Below, in pieces: positions 9,044-18,348 of a stretch of DNA of 64,000 bases. Under the pieces are notes generated by a model. The model saw only the letters and a list, made by a program, of their open reading frames with translations. It was not told where the DNA came from and ran no database searches. The translations under genes were made by a program, and so were the position numbers. This DNA is from Fibrobacter sp. (GTDB lineage Bacteria; Fibrobacterota; Fibrobacteria; Fibrobacterales; Fibrobacteraceae): positions 27,838 through 91,837 of the forward strand of contig JAKSIL010000011.1 in assembly GCA_024398815.1 (NCBI GenBank). Direction: 5' to 3'. Positions within the stretch are counted from its first letter, which is position 1; every line of letters begins with the position of its first letter.

Positions 9044-9260
9044 CAAACGCCCCGATGGAAAATTTACGAATGCGGACAAAGTAAAAATGTTCCAGCAGAT
9101 GGGCTCCGTGGCAGCGGTAATCGCTCTCGCCTTGATTATCCTGATTGAGTCGGGCTATGCGGGCGCGCAGATGGAACTGGCCAATATGGGACTCACCGCC
9201 ATGATTGTGGTTCTTGCGGTATCGCTCATTGGCAGCATGTACTTCAAGAATAAAAAGTAA
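9030..9260 (+). CDS. Small membrane protein, two helices
   Basis: 76 residues. ATG 9030 is preceded by GGAGG inside the end of ubiA. A polar N-terminus of ~25 residues is followed by two hydrophobic segments (around AAVIALALIILI and AMIVVLAVSLIGSMY) and a Lys-rich tail. Not recognised. Its position at the end of the quinone operon suggests an accessory membrane role, but that is inference. Confidence 0.7.
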   Translation: MPFTSKRPDGKFTNADKVKMFQQMGSVAAVIALALIILIESGYAGAQMELANMGLTAMIVVLAVSLIGSMYFKNKK

Positions 9261-9262
9261 TA

Positions 9263-10183
9263 TTAGATTTCAAGATCGGCGGAGTACACGGTCTGTACTT
9301 CACCATCGTCTGTTTTAAAGAGCAGGCTACCGTCGGGATTCATGTCAAGGATGCATCCCGATTTTTTTATGGAACCTTCGCCGCTGTTGCGGTTCGCGTC
9401 GGTGCAGTTGTTGTTGACGACGATGGTGCCGCGGCATCCGATGAACTGGTCCATTTTGCGCCAGGCGTTTACCCACGGCGAAATCCCGAAGGCCTTGAAT
9501 TGTCCGATGGCGCGCTCGAGGCTTGCGACGAGAGCGCGGAGCAGTTTTTCGCGGTTGATTTGCTTTTTGAAAATCGCTTTGAGCGTGGTGACGCTGCGGC
9601 CCAGGTGCGCGTAGTCGGCGGGGTCGCTGTTCACGTTGATGCCGACTCCGAGCGAGAGCGCGGGCTTTCTTTGCGGTGCGGTAGTGGCGCAACTCGCGGT
9701 GCTGCTCGCGGGGGTGGCTGCAGAATTGGATTGCGCTGGAACGAAAACGATTTCGGCGAGGATTCCGCAGAATTTGCTTTTGCCGAACAGGATGTCGTTT
9801 GGCCACTTGACGGTGATGCGTTCGCCGTTATCGCCGGCAGGCGCGCCGTTTGACTGTTCGCCCATGGCGTTGAATACTTCTGCAAAAGTCAGTGCCGTCA
9901 CTTGCGTAATCTGCGCAAAACTGTTGGGCGCAATTCCATCGAGCGGTACGAGAATGTTGAAGTAGAGGTTTTTGCCGGCGGGGGAGTCCCAGGTGCGTTC
10001 GTGTCGCCCGCGGCCGGCCGATTGCGAATCGGCGACGATGAGCGCGCCTGGAGCGATGTCGCCAGCGACGGCCTTCGTCTTCATCAAACTGTGGGTGCTT
10101 TCGATTTGCGGAAATAGAAATGCCGTCGCGGATTCAAAACCGCTCAGTTTCCAATGTTCAAACGGAATTTCGCTAGAAAACAT
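9263..10183 (-). CDS. birA: Biotin--[acetyl-CoA-carboxylase] ligase, short form
   Basis: 306 residues from ATG 10183. The catalytic biotin-AMP loop GRGRHERTWDSPAGKNLYFN, the KWPNDI motif and LGVGINVN are all present. It lacks the N-terminal helix-turn-helix of E. coli BirA, so it is probably a ligase without repressor function. Low-complexity Ala/Ser inserts occur around residues 180-200, between IVFVPAQ and KPALSLG. It starts one base after the stop of the upstream secreted-protein gene and ends head-on against the small membrane protein gene. Confidence 0.9.
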   Translation of the reverse strand: MFSSEIPFEHWKLSGFESATAFLFPQIESTHSLMKTKAVAGDIAPGALIVADSQSAGRGRHERTWDSPAGKNLYFNILVPLDGIAPNSFAQITQVTALTFAEVFNAMGEQSNGAPAGDNGERITVKWPNDILFGKSKFCGILAEIVFVPAQSNSAATPASSTASCATTAPQRKPALSLGVGINVNSDPADYAHLGRSVTTLKAIFKKQINREKLLRALVASLERAIGQFKAFGISPWVNAWRKMDQFIGCRGTIVVNNNCTDANRNSGEGSIKKSGCILDMNPDGSLLFKTDDGEVQTVYSADLEI

Positions 10184-10184
10184 G

Positions 10185-10625
10185 CTACTCTTCGTCCTGC
10201 TTTTCTTGCAGTTCTCTGAGAGCTTCTTCGGGGAAGATATTGAAGTATTCCCGCTTTTTGTCTTCGAACAGTTGCAACATGCGTTCTTGTTCAAATTGCT
10301 CGCGGTCGATGTTCTGCATAAAGAATTCATCACGCGCGAAATCGCGGGTGGTCATCAATTTTTTGATGTCTTCGGAAAGGTCGACATTGTCCCACAATAT
10401 GTAGTACGACTGCACATCGAGGCTTCCGAAAATGTCGACGTTCAGCATTATGGAGTTGCTTTTGCTGGAATCGACCAGTTCCACCTTGGATTCACGTTTT
10501 TCGGGCCTAAAAATATCAACGTCGCTTACTGGCTTGGAAATGTCCTGAGCCCACAACCCAGAAACCATCATCCCGGAGAGGATGAAGAATCCAGAAATAG
10601 TCCCATTTAACAACCTAAACGCCAT
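10185..10625 (-). CDS. Secreted hypothetical protein
   Basis: 146 residues. The N-terminus is a Sec signal peptide ending near GLWA-QD. The mature part has SDVDIFRPEKRESKVEL, a hydrophobic central stretch, and an acidic, probably helical C-terminus rich in Glu, Gln, Lys and Phe. No known domain recognised. One base separates it from birA, so the two are likely co-transcribed. Confidence 0.65.
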   Translation of the reverse strand: MAFRLLNGTISGFFILSGMMVSGLWAQDISKPVSDVDIFRPEKRESKVELVDSSKSNSIMLNVDIFGSLDVQSYYILWDNVDLSEDIKKLMTTRDFARDEFFMQNIDREQFEQERMLQLFEDKKREYFNIFPEEALRELQEKQDEE

Positions 10626-10706
10626 TGCTATAAATATAAATTCAAGTTATGCCAAAAAGCAAGGTGAATGCAAAACCATGTGAGCAAATATCCAAAATTA
10701 TGCACG

Positions 10707-11714
10707 CTAAATCGCAAGCGGCATCCAAGGTTTGACCACATTGATGGATGTTAACTTGTTCTGTCTTGCCCTGCGAATGGCTGCTGCGGCAATCATGGCT
10801 CCGTTGTCTGTACTCAGGCTACGGTCGGGCACGCAAAAACGGATTCCGTGCCGTGAACAGTAATCTTGCAAACGGGTGCGCAACCATGCGTTGGCGCTTA
10901 CACCGCCTCCCATGACCAAGGTTTTCATCTTAGTCTTTTTGAGGGCGTTCACGGTCTTCTGAACGAGACTTCCGACAATGGCGTCTTCCAAGGAGGCGCA
11001 GATGTCACCCAGGTTCGTCTGAATGAACTCGGGGGCGTGCGTCTCGGTGTAGCGAAGCACGGCGGTCTTTAAACCGCTAAATGAAAATTCGCAGCTGTCG
11101 TGCGTGTTCAGCGCCCGAGGAAATTCAACGAATTTGCGATTCTTGCCTGCGCCGAGACGGCTAATGGTGGCGCCTGCGGGGTACTTGAGGCCTAGCAGCT
11201 TTCCGCATTTATCAAACGCTTCGCCGGCGGCATCGTCGCGTGTGCGGCCGATGCTCGTGTACTTGAAGCCGGGTTCTTCCATCACCAGTTCGGTGTGGCC
11301 GCCTGAAACCGTAAGCGTCAAAAAAGGAGGTTCTATATCCGGGTTGCTAAGCCATGCTGCAGCCAAGTGCCCTTCCAAATGGTTCATGCCGTAGGCGGGA
11401 ATCTGCAAATCGCGGGCGAGGCCTTTTGCAAAACTGGCGCCCACGAGCAGCGGTCCCATCAGGCCCGGACCCGTGGTATAGGCGATGGCGTCAATGTCCT
11501 TGAGCTCGATGCCCGCTTCTTTTACAGCGGCTTCTGCAATGGGCGCAATCTTCTGGAGATGGGCTCGTGCGGCAATTTCCGGGACGACGCCTCCATAGAG
11601 GGCGTGTTCGTCGATTTGGCTGTAAAGCGGGTTCGAAAGAACTTTGAGAGGGTTGTCTTGCAAAATAGCGCAGGCGGTTTCGTCGCAGCTGGATTCAATT
11701 CCAAGCCAAATCAT
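10707..11714 (-). CDS. tsaD: tRNA threonylcarbamoyltransferase TsaD
   Basis: 335 residues, standard length. It starts MIWLGIESSCDETACA and has the metal-binding HLEGH motif, SGGHTELV, GEAFDKCGKLLG and MGGGVSANAWLR. TsaD transfers the threonylcarbamoyl group to A37 of ANN-decoding tRNAs (t6A). The start overlaps ybbR by 4 bases. TrmO, which N6-methylates t6A, is encoded 20 kb away in this window. Confidence 0.96.
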   Translation of the reverse strand: MIWLGIESSCDETACAILQDNPLKVLSNPLYSQIDEHALYGGVVPEIAARAHLQKIAPIAEAAVKEAGIELKDIDAIAYTTGPGLMGPLLVGASFAKGLARDLQIPAYGMNHLEGHLAAAWLSNPDIEPPFLTLTVSGGHTELVMEEPGFKYTSIGRTRDDAAGEAFDKCGKLLGLKYPAGATISRLGAGKNRKFVEFPRALNTHDSCEFSFSGLKTAVLRYTETHAPEFIQTNLGDICASLEDAIVGSLVQKTVNALKKTKMKTLVMGGGVSANAWLRTRLQDYCSRHGIRFCVPDRSLSTDNGAMIAAAAIRRARQNKLTSINVVKPWMPLAI

Positions 11715-12751
11715 TCCTCGTCCTCCTCGTCTTCCTCTTCGCCGTAGTCTTCGTTCGTTTTGTTCGTTTCTGAAGAGGCCGCCGGCTTTACAACTTTCTT
11801 GACAAGAGAAACCTTGTCAGGAATAATCTGCGTCGCCTTTATGGACATTTCGCGATTGACGTTTGTGTTCAGCTTTAGCTTGACGGTGGGGGGCAGACTG
11901 TCGACGTCTTCGATGGCGAAACGGTTGTATTCGATAAACAGTTCCACGTTTTCGTTTGTCATGGAATCAAGAACGCGCTCTCCTCCGGTAATTTCTATGT
12001 CGACGGAGTCAGGTACGAGTTTCGCTGAGCCTTTTTCGTAAATGCCTATGAGCTGTACCGGAATTTTCTCGAACTTTTTCGTCGCGATTTTTTGCACGTC
12101 GACGATAATCGAGATGCTGGAATCGCTCGGCGTCACGTAGGCGGGGAAGAGGTCGAAGTTCAAGGGGATGGTGTATTTTTTGCCGGTCTTGAGTGTATCG
12201 AAATCCAATGAATCGGTGGGAATTTCAATCATGCGGGTGAGGGCGTTCCTTGCGCCAGAAACAGTGACGAATTCAGGAGAAAGCTTGGGCTCGTCGCTCA
12301 GCAGGTAGCCTGCCGCCGTATTGAATGTGACGTTGGAGCGTACGGGGATGTTTCTTTGGATGCGGGTGTCCAGTTCGAGGTCGATGAACATGAGCTGGTT
12401 GTCGGGTTCCACAAATTTGATGTTCGGATAATTTTGTGCAACGAAGTTCTTGGCGGTGACGTGCTTGCGGGTCGCGCCCAGTTCCGCATTCTGCAGGTCG
12501 AGGACGATGGATGCGACCGATGAATCGCCCGTTCTGAGTCGGGAGCGGAATCGCATGAGGTCAAAGGCCTCGCCTTCGACTTTTACCTGGAGGGTCTGGG
12601 GCGGCTTCGAGGCCACGGCCAGCATTTCGGGGAGCTTTACGAGTCGAACGGGCAGCTCGACAGTGACTTGGAATGAGTTTAGCGACATTACGTAGAGCCA
12701 TAGTGCTATGGCGAAGATGAACGCAGTAATCTTTAATCCAATGTGTTTCAT
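11711..12751 (-). CDS. YbbR/CdaR-like domain protein
   Basis: 346 residues from ATG 12751, which has a G-rich SD-like stretch just upstream and begins with one N-terminal membrane helix (LKITAFIFAIALWLYVM). The long extracytoplasmic part contains YbbR-type beta repeats, with segments such as LPVRLVKLPEM, IPVRSNVTFN and IPVQLIGIYEKG. The tail is very acidic (about ten Glu/Asp in the last 14). In other phyla YbbR proteins adjoin a diadenylate cyclase or glmM; neither is adjacent here. It shares a 44-base divergent region with ftsX. Confidence 0.8.
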   Translation of the reverse strand: MKHIGLKITAFIFAIALWLYVMSLNSFQVTVELPVRLVKLPEMLAVASKPPQTLQVKVEGEAFDLMRFRSRLRTGDSSVASIVLDLQNAELGATRKHVTAKNFVAQNYPNIKFVEPDNQLMFIDLELDTRIQRNIPVRSNVTFNTAAGYLLSDEPKLSPEFVTVSGARNALTRMIEIPTDSLDFDTLKTGKKYTIPLNFDLFPAYVTPSDSSISIIVDVQKIATKKFEKIPVQLIGIYEKGSAKLVPDSVDIEITGGERVLDSMTNENVELFIEYNRFAIEDVDSLPPTVKLKLNTNVNREMSIKATQIIPDKVSLVKKVVKPAASSETNKTNEDYGEEEDEEDEE

Positions 12752-12796
12752 AATTGCCCCATAAAGAACATCAACAAAAATAATTATATTCGGAGC

Positions 12797-13684
12797 GTGT
12801 TCGGACAACTCGGTTATTTAATAGCAGAATCTTTTCGTGGGTGGCGTCAGCAGCGTACGGTGATTTTGCCGTCGCTCATAACGATTTTCCTATGTTCGCT
12901 GCTCCTTTCATCGTCTTTGGTGGCTCTCGGGGGCGTTTTCCGCGTGCTGGCCGCCGAAAAGAAACTGTACACGGTGGAGGCTTTCTTGCCGGAATCCGTG
13001 CCTCAGGATTCCTTGAAAACCATTCAAAATCGGTTGGAAAGTACTAAGCATGTGGGTTCGGTGGAATTCGTGAGTGCCGATTCTGCATTGGCCGATTTCC
13101 GTAGGCACTTCAACGGTGAAATGCTGGACCTTGTGGACGATAATCCCTTGCCGCCGTTTTTCAGAATATCCATGGATGAGTCTAGCCGGAACCCTGCGGA
13201 CTTGACTGAACTCAGGAACATGTTGCGACGTGAGGGAACGTTTGAAGAAGTTCAGGCTCCTGTGGAATGGGTCGAGAAGATTTCGGCCTGGAAGTTCAGG
13301 ATGATTTTTTGGCCGATTTGCTTGAGTGTGCTTTTGTTGGTGACATTGTCGCTTATCATTTGCAACTCGGTCAGGCTTTCGCTTTTAAGCCGCAGACTGC
13401 TTGTCGAAAACATGAAATACGCGGGAGGGAGCTATTACTTTATCGAGTTCCCGTTCGTGCTTGAAGGCTTGATGCAGGGCTTTGTCGGTTGCGGACTTTC
13501 TGTAGCGCTTTTGGCCGTCGTGCTGAATTCCGTAACGCAGGCAGTCCCCATGCTTGGGGAATATTTGGGGAACTTCGGATTCCTGTTTGCATTGATTGTC
13601 ATTATGGTAAGCGCACTGTCGGCGTATTTCAGTTATCGCACCGTGCGAGGCTTTTTGCAGATGGCCCGTAACGAACAGGATTGA
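12797..13684 (+). CDS. ftsX: Cell-division ABC-like permease FtsX
   Basis: 295 residues from GTG 12797, the best start since no ATG exists before the conserved N-terminus. An N-terminal helix (SLITIFLCSLLLSSSLVAL), a periplasmic domain of ~115 residues with EAFLPESV, and three C-terminal helices match FtsX. FtsX with FtsE transmits energy to a periplasmic murein hydrolase activator at the septum. The next gene encodes such an activator. FtsE is not in this window. Confidence 0.88.
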   Translation: MFGQLGYLIAESFRGWRQQRTVILPSLITIFLCSLLLSSSLVALGGVFRVLAAEKKLYTVEAFLPESVPQDSLKTIQNRLESTKHVGSVEFVSADSALADFRRHFNGEMLDLVDDNPLPPFFRISMDESSRNPADLTELRNMLRREGTFEEVQAPVEWVEKISAWKFRMIFWPICLSVLLLVTLSLIICNSVRLSLLSRRLLVENMKYAGGSYYFIEFPFVLEGLMQGFVGCGLSVALLAVVLNSVTQAVPMLGEYLGNFGFLFALIVIMVSALSAYFSYRTVRGFLQMARNEQD

Positions 13685-13687
13685 TTT

Positions 13688-14932
13688 ATGCGCCTGTTCA
13701 ATGTCCGCTGGATTGTCTTCTTGGTCTGCCTGCTTGTCGGGTTTTCTATGGCTGCGCCCAAAAAGACGGATGCACAGATCAAGGAACAAAAAACGGCTCT
13801 GAAAAAACTGGAGACGGACCTCGCCAAAAAACGTGAGGAACTGGCCCAGATTGAAAGTGAAGAAAAGGGTGTGCTCAACACGATATCCCTTATAGACCAG
13901 AACTTGAACCAGACCCGCAACTATATCGGCGAACTCGCCAAAAGCGAAGTGATGGTTCAGCGTGTGCTGGTCCAACTGGCCCATGATATCGATTCCCTGG
14001 ATGCAAAGATAAAAGTTCGTAAGGAAACCATGAAAAAAAGGATACGGACTTTATATGTAAACGGCAGGAACAGCGAAGCCCAGGCTCTTTACAAACTGAT
14101 GACGCAAGAAGGGAATCCTGATCGACAGGCGTACTGGGTTCATCATATACTGTACAACGACCTCCAGGAAGTCAATCTGTTGAAGCGTCTCGTGAGCGAA
14201 CGCGATGAAAAAAAACAACAGGAAATGGCTCACCTTTCCGACCTTTCGACCTTGCGCAACAAGAAGGCCGCCGAAGAAAAGGGACTCGTGAGCCAAATGA
14301 GCGGCCAGGAACGCATGCTTACAAGCCTCAAGCACGATAAGGAAATGCAGCACAGGGCTCTCCAGGAATTCGAACGCAACCAGAAAACGATGCTCGCCCT
14401 TATAAAGAAACTCGAAGAAAAGAGAAAGAAGGAAATCGAGGCCGCGAAGAAGGCCGAGGCCGAACGCAAAAAGAAAAAAGACAAAAAGAAGCCGGAAAAA
14501 GAAATTACAAAGCCGAAGAAGACGATTGCCACGAGCGTCAAGGGCCCCAAGTGCATGCCGCTCGAGGGCGAAATCATAAGCCAGTACGGCTTGCAGGAGC
14601 ATCCGGTGCTGCATATCGCCACCCGCAATCTGGGCATTGAAATTCGAGGCAAGCGCGGTGGAATGGTGCGTGCCGCCGCTGCCGGTACGGTGGTGATGGT
14701 TTCCGAAATTGATGGGCGCGGCCCGTCGGTGATTGTGGAACACGAGGGTGGAACATATTCCGTGTACGGACATTTGCGCTCGATTCGCGTAAACGAGGGC
14801 AAGGAAGTGCGTAATTGCGAAGAAATTGGCGAAGTCGGCGATATCGCTTCGTTAAATGGAATTAAATTGTATTTCCAAGTTAGCGAAGGCACCCAGACGG
14901 TTGACCCGCTACAGTGGTTGAAACAGAAATGA
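13688..14932 (+). CDS. EnvC-like amidase activator with degenerate LytM domain
   Basis: 414 residues with a signal peptide (cut near SMAA-PKK), a long coiled coil (~residues 25-265) ending in a Lys/Glu-rich stretch, and a C-terminal M23/LytM fold (PLEGEIISQYG...YGHLRS). The zinc ligands look lost: the first His/Asp pair reads NLGIE and the final HxH region reads KLYF. This is the state of EnvC, which activates amidases rather than cutting murein. It lies 3 bases after ftsX, so an FtsX-EnvC pair is likely. The stop overlaps holB (ATGA). Confidence 0.85.
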   Translation: MRLFNVRWIVFLVCLLVGFSMAAPKKTDAQIKEQKTALKKLETDLAKKREELAQIESEEKGVLNTISLIDQNLNQTRNYIGELAKSEVMVQRVLVQLAHDIDSLDAKIKVRKETMKKRIRTLYVNGRNSEAQALYKLMTQEGNPDRQAYWVHHILYNDLQEVNLLKRLVSERDEKKQQEMAHLSDLSTLRNKKAAEEKGLVSQMSGQERMLTSLKHDKEMQHRALQEFERNQKTMLALIKKLEEKRKKEIEAAKKAEAERKKKKDKKKPEKEITKPKKTIATSVKGPKCMPLEGEIISQYGLQEHPVLHIATRNLGIEIRGKRGGMVRAAAAGTVVMVSEIDGRGPSVIVEHEGGTYSVYGHLRSIRVNEGKEVRNCEEIGEVGDIASLNGIKLYFQVSEGTQTVDPLQWLKQK

Positions 14933-16050
14933 TAGAGTATCGCTTAAAGGGACCTGCTTCCCAGGAACGTCAAAGAATACGCCTGATGTCGGCGCTGCGT
15001 GAAAACCGTTTCCCGCAGTCGATTCTCATAGACGGTCCTTCGGGAATTGGCAAAAAGGCGTTGGCCATTGAAATTGCCAAGGCACTTTTGTGTACAGATC
15101 CGGATATGCGCCCGTGCGGTCATTGCTTCGGATGCAAGATGGCCGCCGATGCCGGGGCTACCGACAACTGGGTGTTCCCTATGATAAGCGCAGAAGCGAA
15201 TGCCAAGAGTTCGTCCGAGGTTTCTTCCAGGAGCACGGCGAAGACCGTCCAGGATTACAAGCTTTCCTATATCCAAAAGATTTTTGAGAACCCCTACAGC
15301 ATTGAAATATTCGATGCCGCTGCCGAAATATCGGTAGGCCTTATCCGTACGTTGTCGGATTCCTTCGCCCTTAAAAACGACCGTGTGCGCGTGGTTATCA
15401 TCGCCGAAGCCGACCGCATGAACGAGGCGGCTTCGAACGCTTTCTTGAAGACGTTGGAAGAAGTCCCTGCCAATACCTACTTTATTTTGACCACGTCGTC
15501 CCGTGAAAAAATGCTGCAGACTAATCGCAGTCGTTGCCTCGCTTTGCATCTGTTGCCGCTTTCCGACGAAGAGGTTCGCAGCGAGGCCGTTCGCATCATG
15601 GGCGATGAAGCCGAAGATTCGATAGACGACGATATCGTGGGCCTTGCCGTAGGTTCGCCGGGGAAGGCGATTTACTATGCGAAAAGCGGAAACGAAATTT
15701 TCAATCTTGCGTCGAAGTTCTTGAGCCTTTCGCTTCAAAACGCTTATTACGAATTGTTCGAACTGCTGGACGATGCAAAAATCAAGGAAGTTGTCGATGC
15801 GGTCCATTTGCTGGAAGTGCTGTCGTTCCTCATTGCCGACTTGATTCGCAGGCAGACCGGAGCAAACATTAGAATTCCGAATACGACATCCCAGATCAGT
15901 TTGGAGGCGCATCCGGGCATCGACGTAGTGGCCTTGAACAAGGCTTTGACCGATGTGCAGGAAACGATTTCCAGGGCCTTTGCCCGCCGAACCCCTGTTG
16001 CCATTCTGCTGCAGGCTCTTGCAATTAAGTTATTCGAAGGTTACAAGTGA
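14929..16050 (+). CDS. holB: DNA polymerase III delta' subunit
   Basis: 373 residues. An AAA+ fold with a P-loop-like DGPSGIGKKALA, a zinc module with CGHCFGC (~residue 62), NEAASNAFLKTLEEVPANTYFILTTS and TNRSRC (sensor regions). It forms part of the clamp loader. An insertion of ~40 residues lies after the zinc module. The start overlaps the EnvC-like gene and the stop overlaps recJ by one base, so translation is coupled. Confidence 0.88.
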   Translation: MIEYRLKGPASQERQRIRLMSALRENRFPQSILIDGPSGIGKKALAIEIAKALLCTDPDMRPCGHCFGCKMAADAGATDNWVFPMISAEANAKSSSEVSSRSTAKTVQDYKLSYIQKIFENPYSIEIFDAAAEISVGLIRTLSDSFALKNDRVRVVIIAEADRMNEAASNAFLKTLEEVPANTYFILTTSSREKMLQTNRSRCLALHLLPLSDEEVRSEAVRIMGDEAEDSIDDDIVGLAVGSPGKAIYYAKSGNEIFNLASKFLSLSLQNAYYELFELLDDAKIKEVVDAVHLLEVLSFLIADLIRRQTGANIRIPNTTSQISLEAHPGIDVVALNKALTDVQETISRAFARRTPVAILLQALAIKLFEGYK

Positions 16051-17786
16051 TGGAAAACTTGATTGCATCTACATTGTCGCAGGAATTGAAAATTCCGCAC
16101 TTGGTGGCGAGACTCCTTGTTTCGCGCGGCATAAAGAATGTTGTAGATGCCGGTCGTCTTTTTTGCGGTAGTGATGACGATATTCTCGATCCGATGCTCA
16201 TTCTCGGAATGGACCATGCTCTCGAATGGATTTTGAAAGTCCGCGAGCTTCATGAAAAGGTTTTTATTTTCGGTGATTACGATCTTGACGGAATGTCTTC
16301 GGTGACGCTTTTGACTCGCGGCCTCAAGGAAGTCGGCATCGAGTCAGAATGGCGCTTGCCGAACCGCTTCGGCGATGGCTACGGCCTTTCGGTTTCGGCG
16401 GTAGACGAAATGTACAGCGCAGGGGCGCGGTACGTAATTACCGTGGACACGGGAATTACCGCAAATGCCGAAATCGCCCATGCCAAGGAACTTGGCATGG
16501 CTGTGATGGTCATGGACCATCACCAGCCAAGCGGTGACGGGCTTCCGATTTGCGACGTGCTTCTGGATCCGCATCAGGATGGCGATACCTATCCCAATTC
16601 CGAACTTTGTGGTGTGGGTGTTTCGTACAAGTTTATTTGCGCCCTTTATGCAAAACTGGGCATGCCGACTCCCAAGAAATTCCTGGATCTCGTAGCCCTC
16701 GGAACGCTTGCAGACCTAGTGCAGATGACTCCCGAAAACAGGCGCTTCACAAGAGTTGGCCTTCGCACATTGCAGCACAGTGCCTGGCCCGGAGTGCAGG
16801 CGATGTATGCTTCGCTTATGAAGGACGGGAGTTCCGTGGGCGGCATCGACGTGATGTACAAAATGGCTCCGCTGTTGAACGCCCCTGGGCGAATGGAACG
16901 CCCCGACCCCGCGCTGAAACTGCTTCTTTGCGACAACAAGAGCGAAGCTCCGGCCTTGCTTGCCGAACTCAAGAACTGGAACTCCAGCCGCAAGCAGAAG
17001 GAAGCCGAGATTACCGAAATGGCCATGGAACAGGTTCGGCTTGTTTATGGCGAAACGGTGCCCACCGTTATTGTGGTGGGTGGCGAAAAATGGCATGTGG
17101 GCGTCATCGGAATTGTGTCGGCCAAGTTGGCCCAGGAATTCGGTCGCCCTGCAGCCGTGCTTTCCATCGACGATGGCATGGCGCACGCCAGCGCCCGCGC
17201 CGTACCCGGATTCAACTGGCACAAGGCTTTGTTTGAAAGCCGTGAACTTTTCGACCGGTGGGGCGGTCACGCCAATGCGGCGGGCTTCTCGCTCCCCGCC
17301 GATAAAATCGACGAACTCCGCGTCCGTCTCGCGGCTTCGGCTAAAGATCAAGGCTATACGGGCGAAGCCGTTGTTACCGACGAAGCTCATGCCTACGATA
17401 TCAAGGTTTCTTTGAGGGAACTGTTTGTCTCGCCCGATTTCGCTTCGAGCTTGTCTAAGGAAGATCGGCCTAAGTGTGCTGCAGGTGCCGAACTCTCCGT
17501 GCTTGATTTCTTTGATATGATGGAACCCTTTGGCGGCAATTTCCCGTATCCGACGTTCAGGGCCGACAATGTCAAGGTTCATCGGGTTAGGGAGTTGCGT
17601 GGCGGACACTTGCAAATGGAAGTGTCGCAGGCGGGCAGCCGTTCGTATTCGGCGATTGCTTTTGGCCTTCGCAAGTGCAAGTCCATTGTCGGCGCAAACC
17701 GCAGTGTCTCCATTGTCTTTGAACCCACCTGGAATTACTACAACGGACGAAAGTCTATGCAGCTTTGTATCAAGGCCATTGAATAG
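16050..17786 (+). CDS. recJ: Single-stranded-DNA-specific exonuclease RecJ
   Basis: 578 residues. DHH-family motifs are clear: FGDYDLDGMSSV (~residue 74), VITVDTGI, the DHH triad in VMDHHQPS (~156), and the DHHA1 motif GGHANAAGFSLP near residue 410. The C-terminal OB-like domain is present. RecJ degrades 5'-ended single strands in RecF-pathway recombination and repair. The ATG is built from the last base of the holB stop. Confidence 0.93.
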   Translation: MENLIASTLSQELKIPHLVARLLVSRGIKNVVDAGRLFCGSDDDILDPMLILGMDHALEWILKVRELHEKVFIFGDYDLDGMSSVTLLTRGLKEVGIESEWRLPNRFGDGYGLSVSAVDEMYSAGARYVITVDTGITANAEIAHAKELGMAVMVMDHHQPSGDGLPICDVLLDPHQDGDTYPNSELCGVGVSYKFICALYAKLGMPTPKKFLDLVALGTLADLVQMTPENRRFTRVGLRTLQHSAWPGVQAMYASLMKDGSSVGGIDVMYKMAPLLNAPGRMERPDPALKLLLCDNKSEAPALLAELKNWNSSRKQKEAEITEMAMEQVRLVYGETVPTVIVVGGEKWHVGVIGIVSAKLAQEFGRPAAVLSIDDGMAHASARAVPGFNWHKALFESRELFDRWGGHANAAGFSLPADKIDELRVRLAASAKDQGYTGEAVVTDEAHAYDIKVSLRELFVSPDFASSLSKEDRPKCAAGAELSVLDFFDMMEPFGGNFPYPTFRADNVKVHRVRELRGGHLQMEVSQAGSRSYSAIAFGLRKCKSIVGANRSVSIVFEPTWNYYNGRKSMQLCIKAIE

Positions 17787-17794
17787 GCCGTTAT

Positions 17795-18292
17795 ATGGTC
17801 AAGCGAAATTTCCCTCTTATCGTCCTTTTCTTGATTTTTGCAGGCCTGCTCTATTTGATGGTTGGCATGCCGCGGTATATTCCCGAACCGCCTCCGATTA
17901 TTGAACAGCAGCCGGTCGATGGACCGAGCTTTAGTGGCCGCGTGGTGATGCCGAATTTAGATGACATCTACGTTCTTGAAAATTCTGCGGGCGTCGATTT
18001 GCAGAAACTTGAAAAGTTTTTGCAGGGCCGTGCCGCAGGGCTCCATTATCTTGCTTCGGAACATTATAGACAGTTGAAAAAGAAGGACCGCGAAGACATC
18101 GTGGTGGGAATTCGCATGACGCTTGATTCCCTTGGCGTGTTCCATTTTGACGAGTTCGTTTTTTCGGATACCGAAGATGCCAAGTTCAAAGCGAAACTTG
18201 TGGACCATATAAATTATTTTTGGCGGTATCCAAGATTGTCGTCTGGCAAGCTTGTTTTCTGGATACCCGTTCGCTGGCTCGCGAAGTATTGA
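17795..18292 (+). CDS. Membrane-anchored protein with TonB-C/AgmX-like end
   Basis: 165 residues: an N-terminal membrane helix (FPLIVLFLIFAGLLYLMVG), a Pro-rich spacer (PEPPPIIEQQP) and a C-terminal domain. The pattern VVGIRMTLDSLGVFHFDEFVFSDTEDAKF...HINYFWRYP...LVFWIPV resembles the beta-alpha-beta end of TonB or AgmX/PglI proteins. No ExbB/ExbD genes are nearby. It follows recJ by 8 bases and is probably the last gene of that operon. Function unknown. Confidence 0.65.
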   Translation: MVKRNFPLIVLFLIFAGLLYLMVGMPRYIPEPPPIIEQQPVDGPSFSGRVVMPNLDDIYVLENSAGVDLQKLEKFLQGRAAGLHYLASEHYRQLKKKDREDIVVGIRMTLDSLGVFHFDEFVFSDTEDAKFKAKLVDHINYFWRYPRLSSGKLVFWIPVRWLAKY

Positions 18293-18305
18293 TGGCGGTG
18301 CGGCC

Positions 18306-18333
18306 TTGAATCCGCACGCCCTGTCGGATTCAA
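18306..18333. other. Intergenic hairpin between converging genes
   Basis: TTGAATCCG pairs perfectly with CGGATTCAA over a 10-base loop. There is no adjacent T run, so it is not a textbook terminator, but its place between two convergent genes suggests transcript-end formation. Confidence 0.5.
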
Positions 18334-18348
18334 TCGCCTTGTCGGCAA

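Noticed and set aside
13688..14932. An active M23 endopeptidase
   Set aside because: The zinc-ligand positions read N, E and K-x-Y, so hydrolysis is unlikely.
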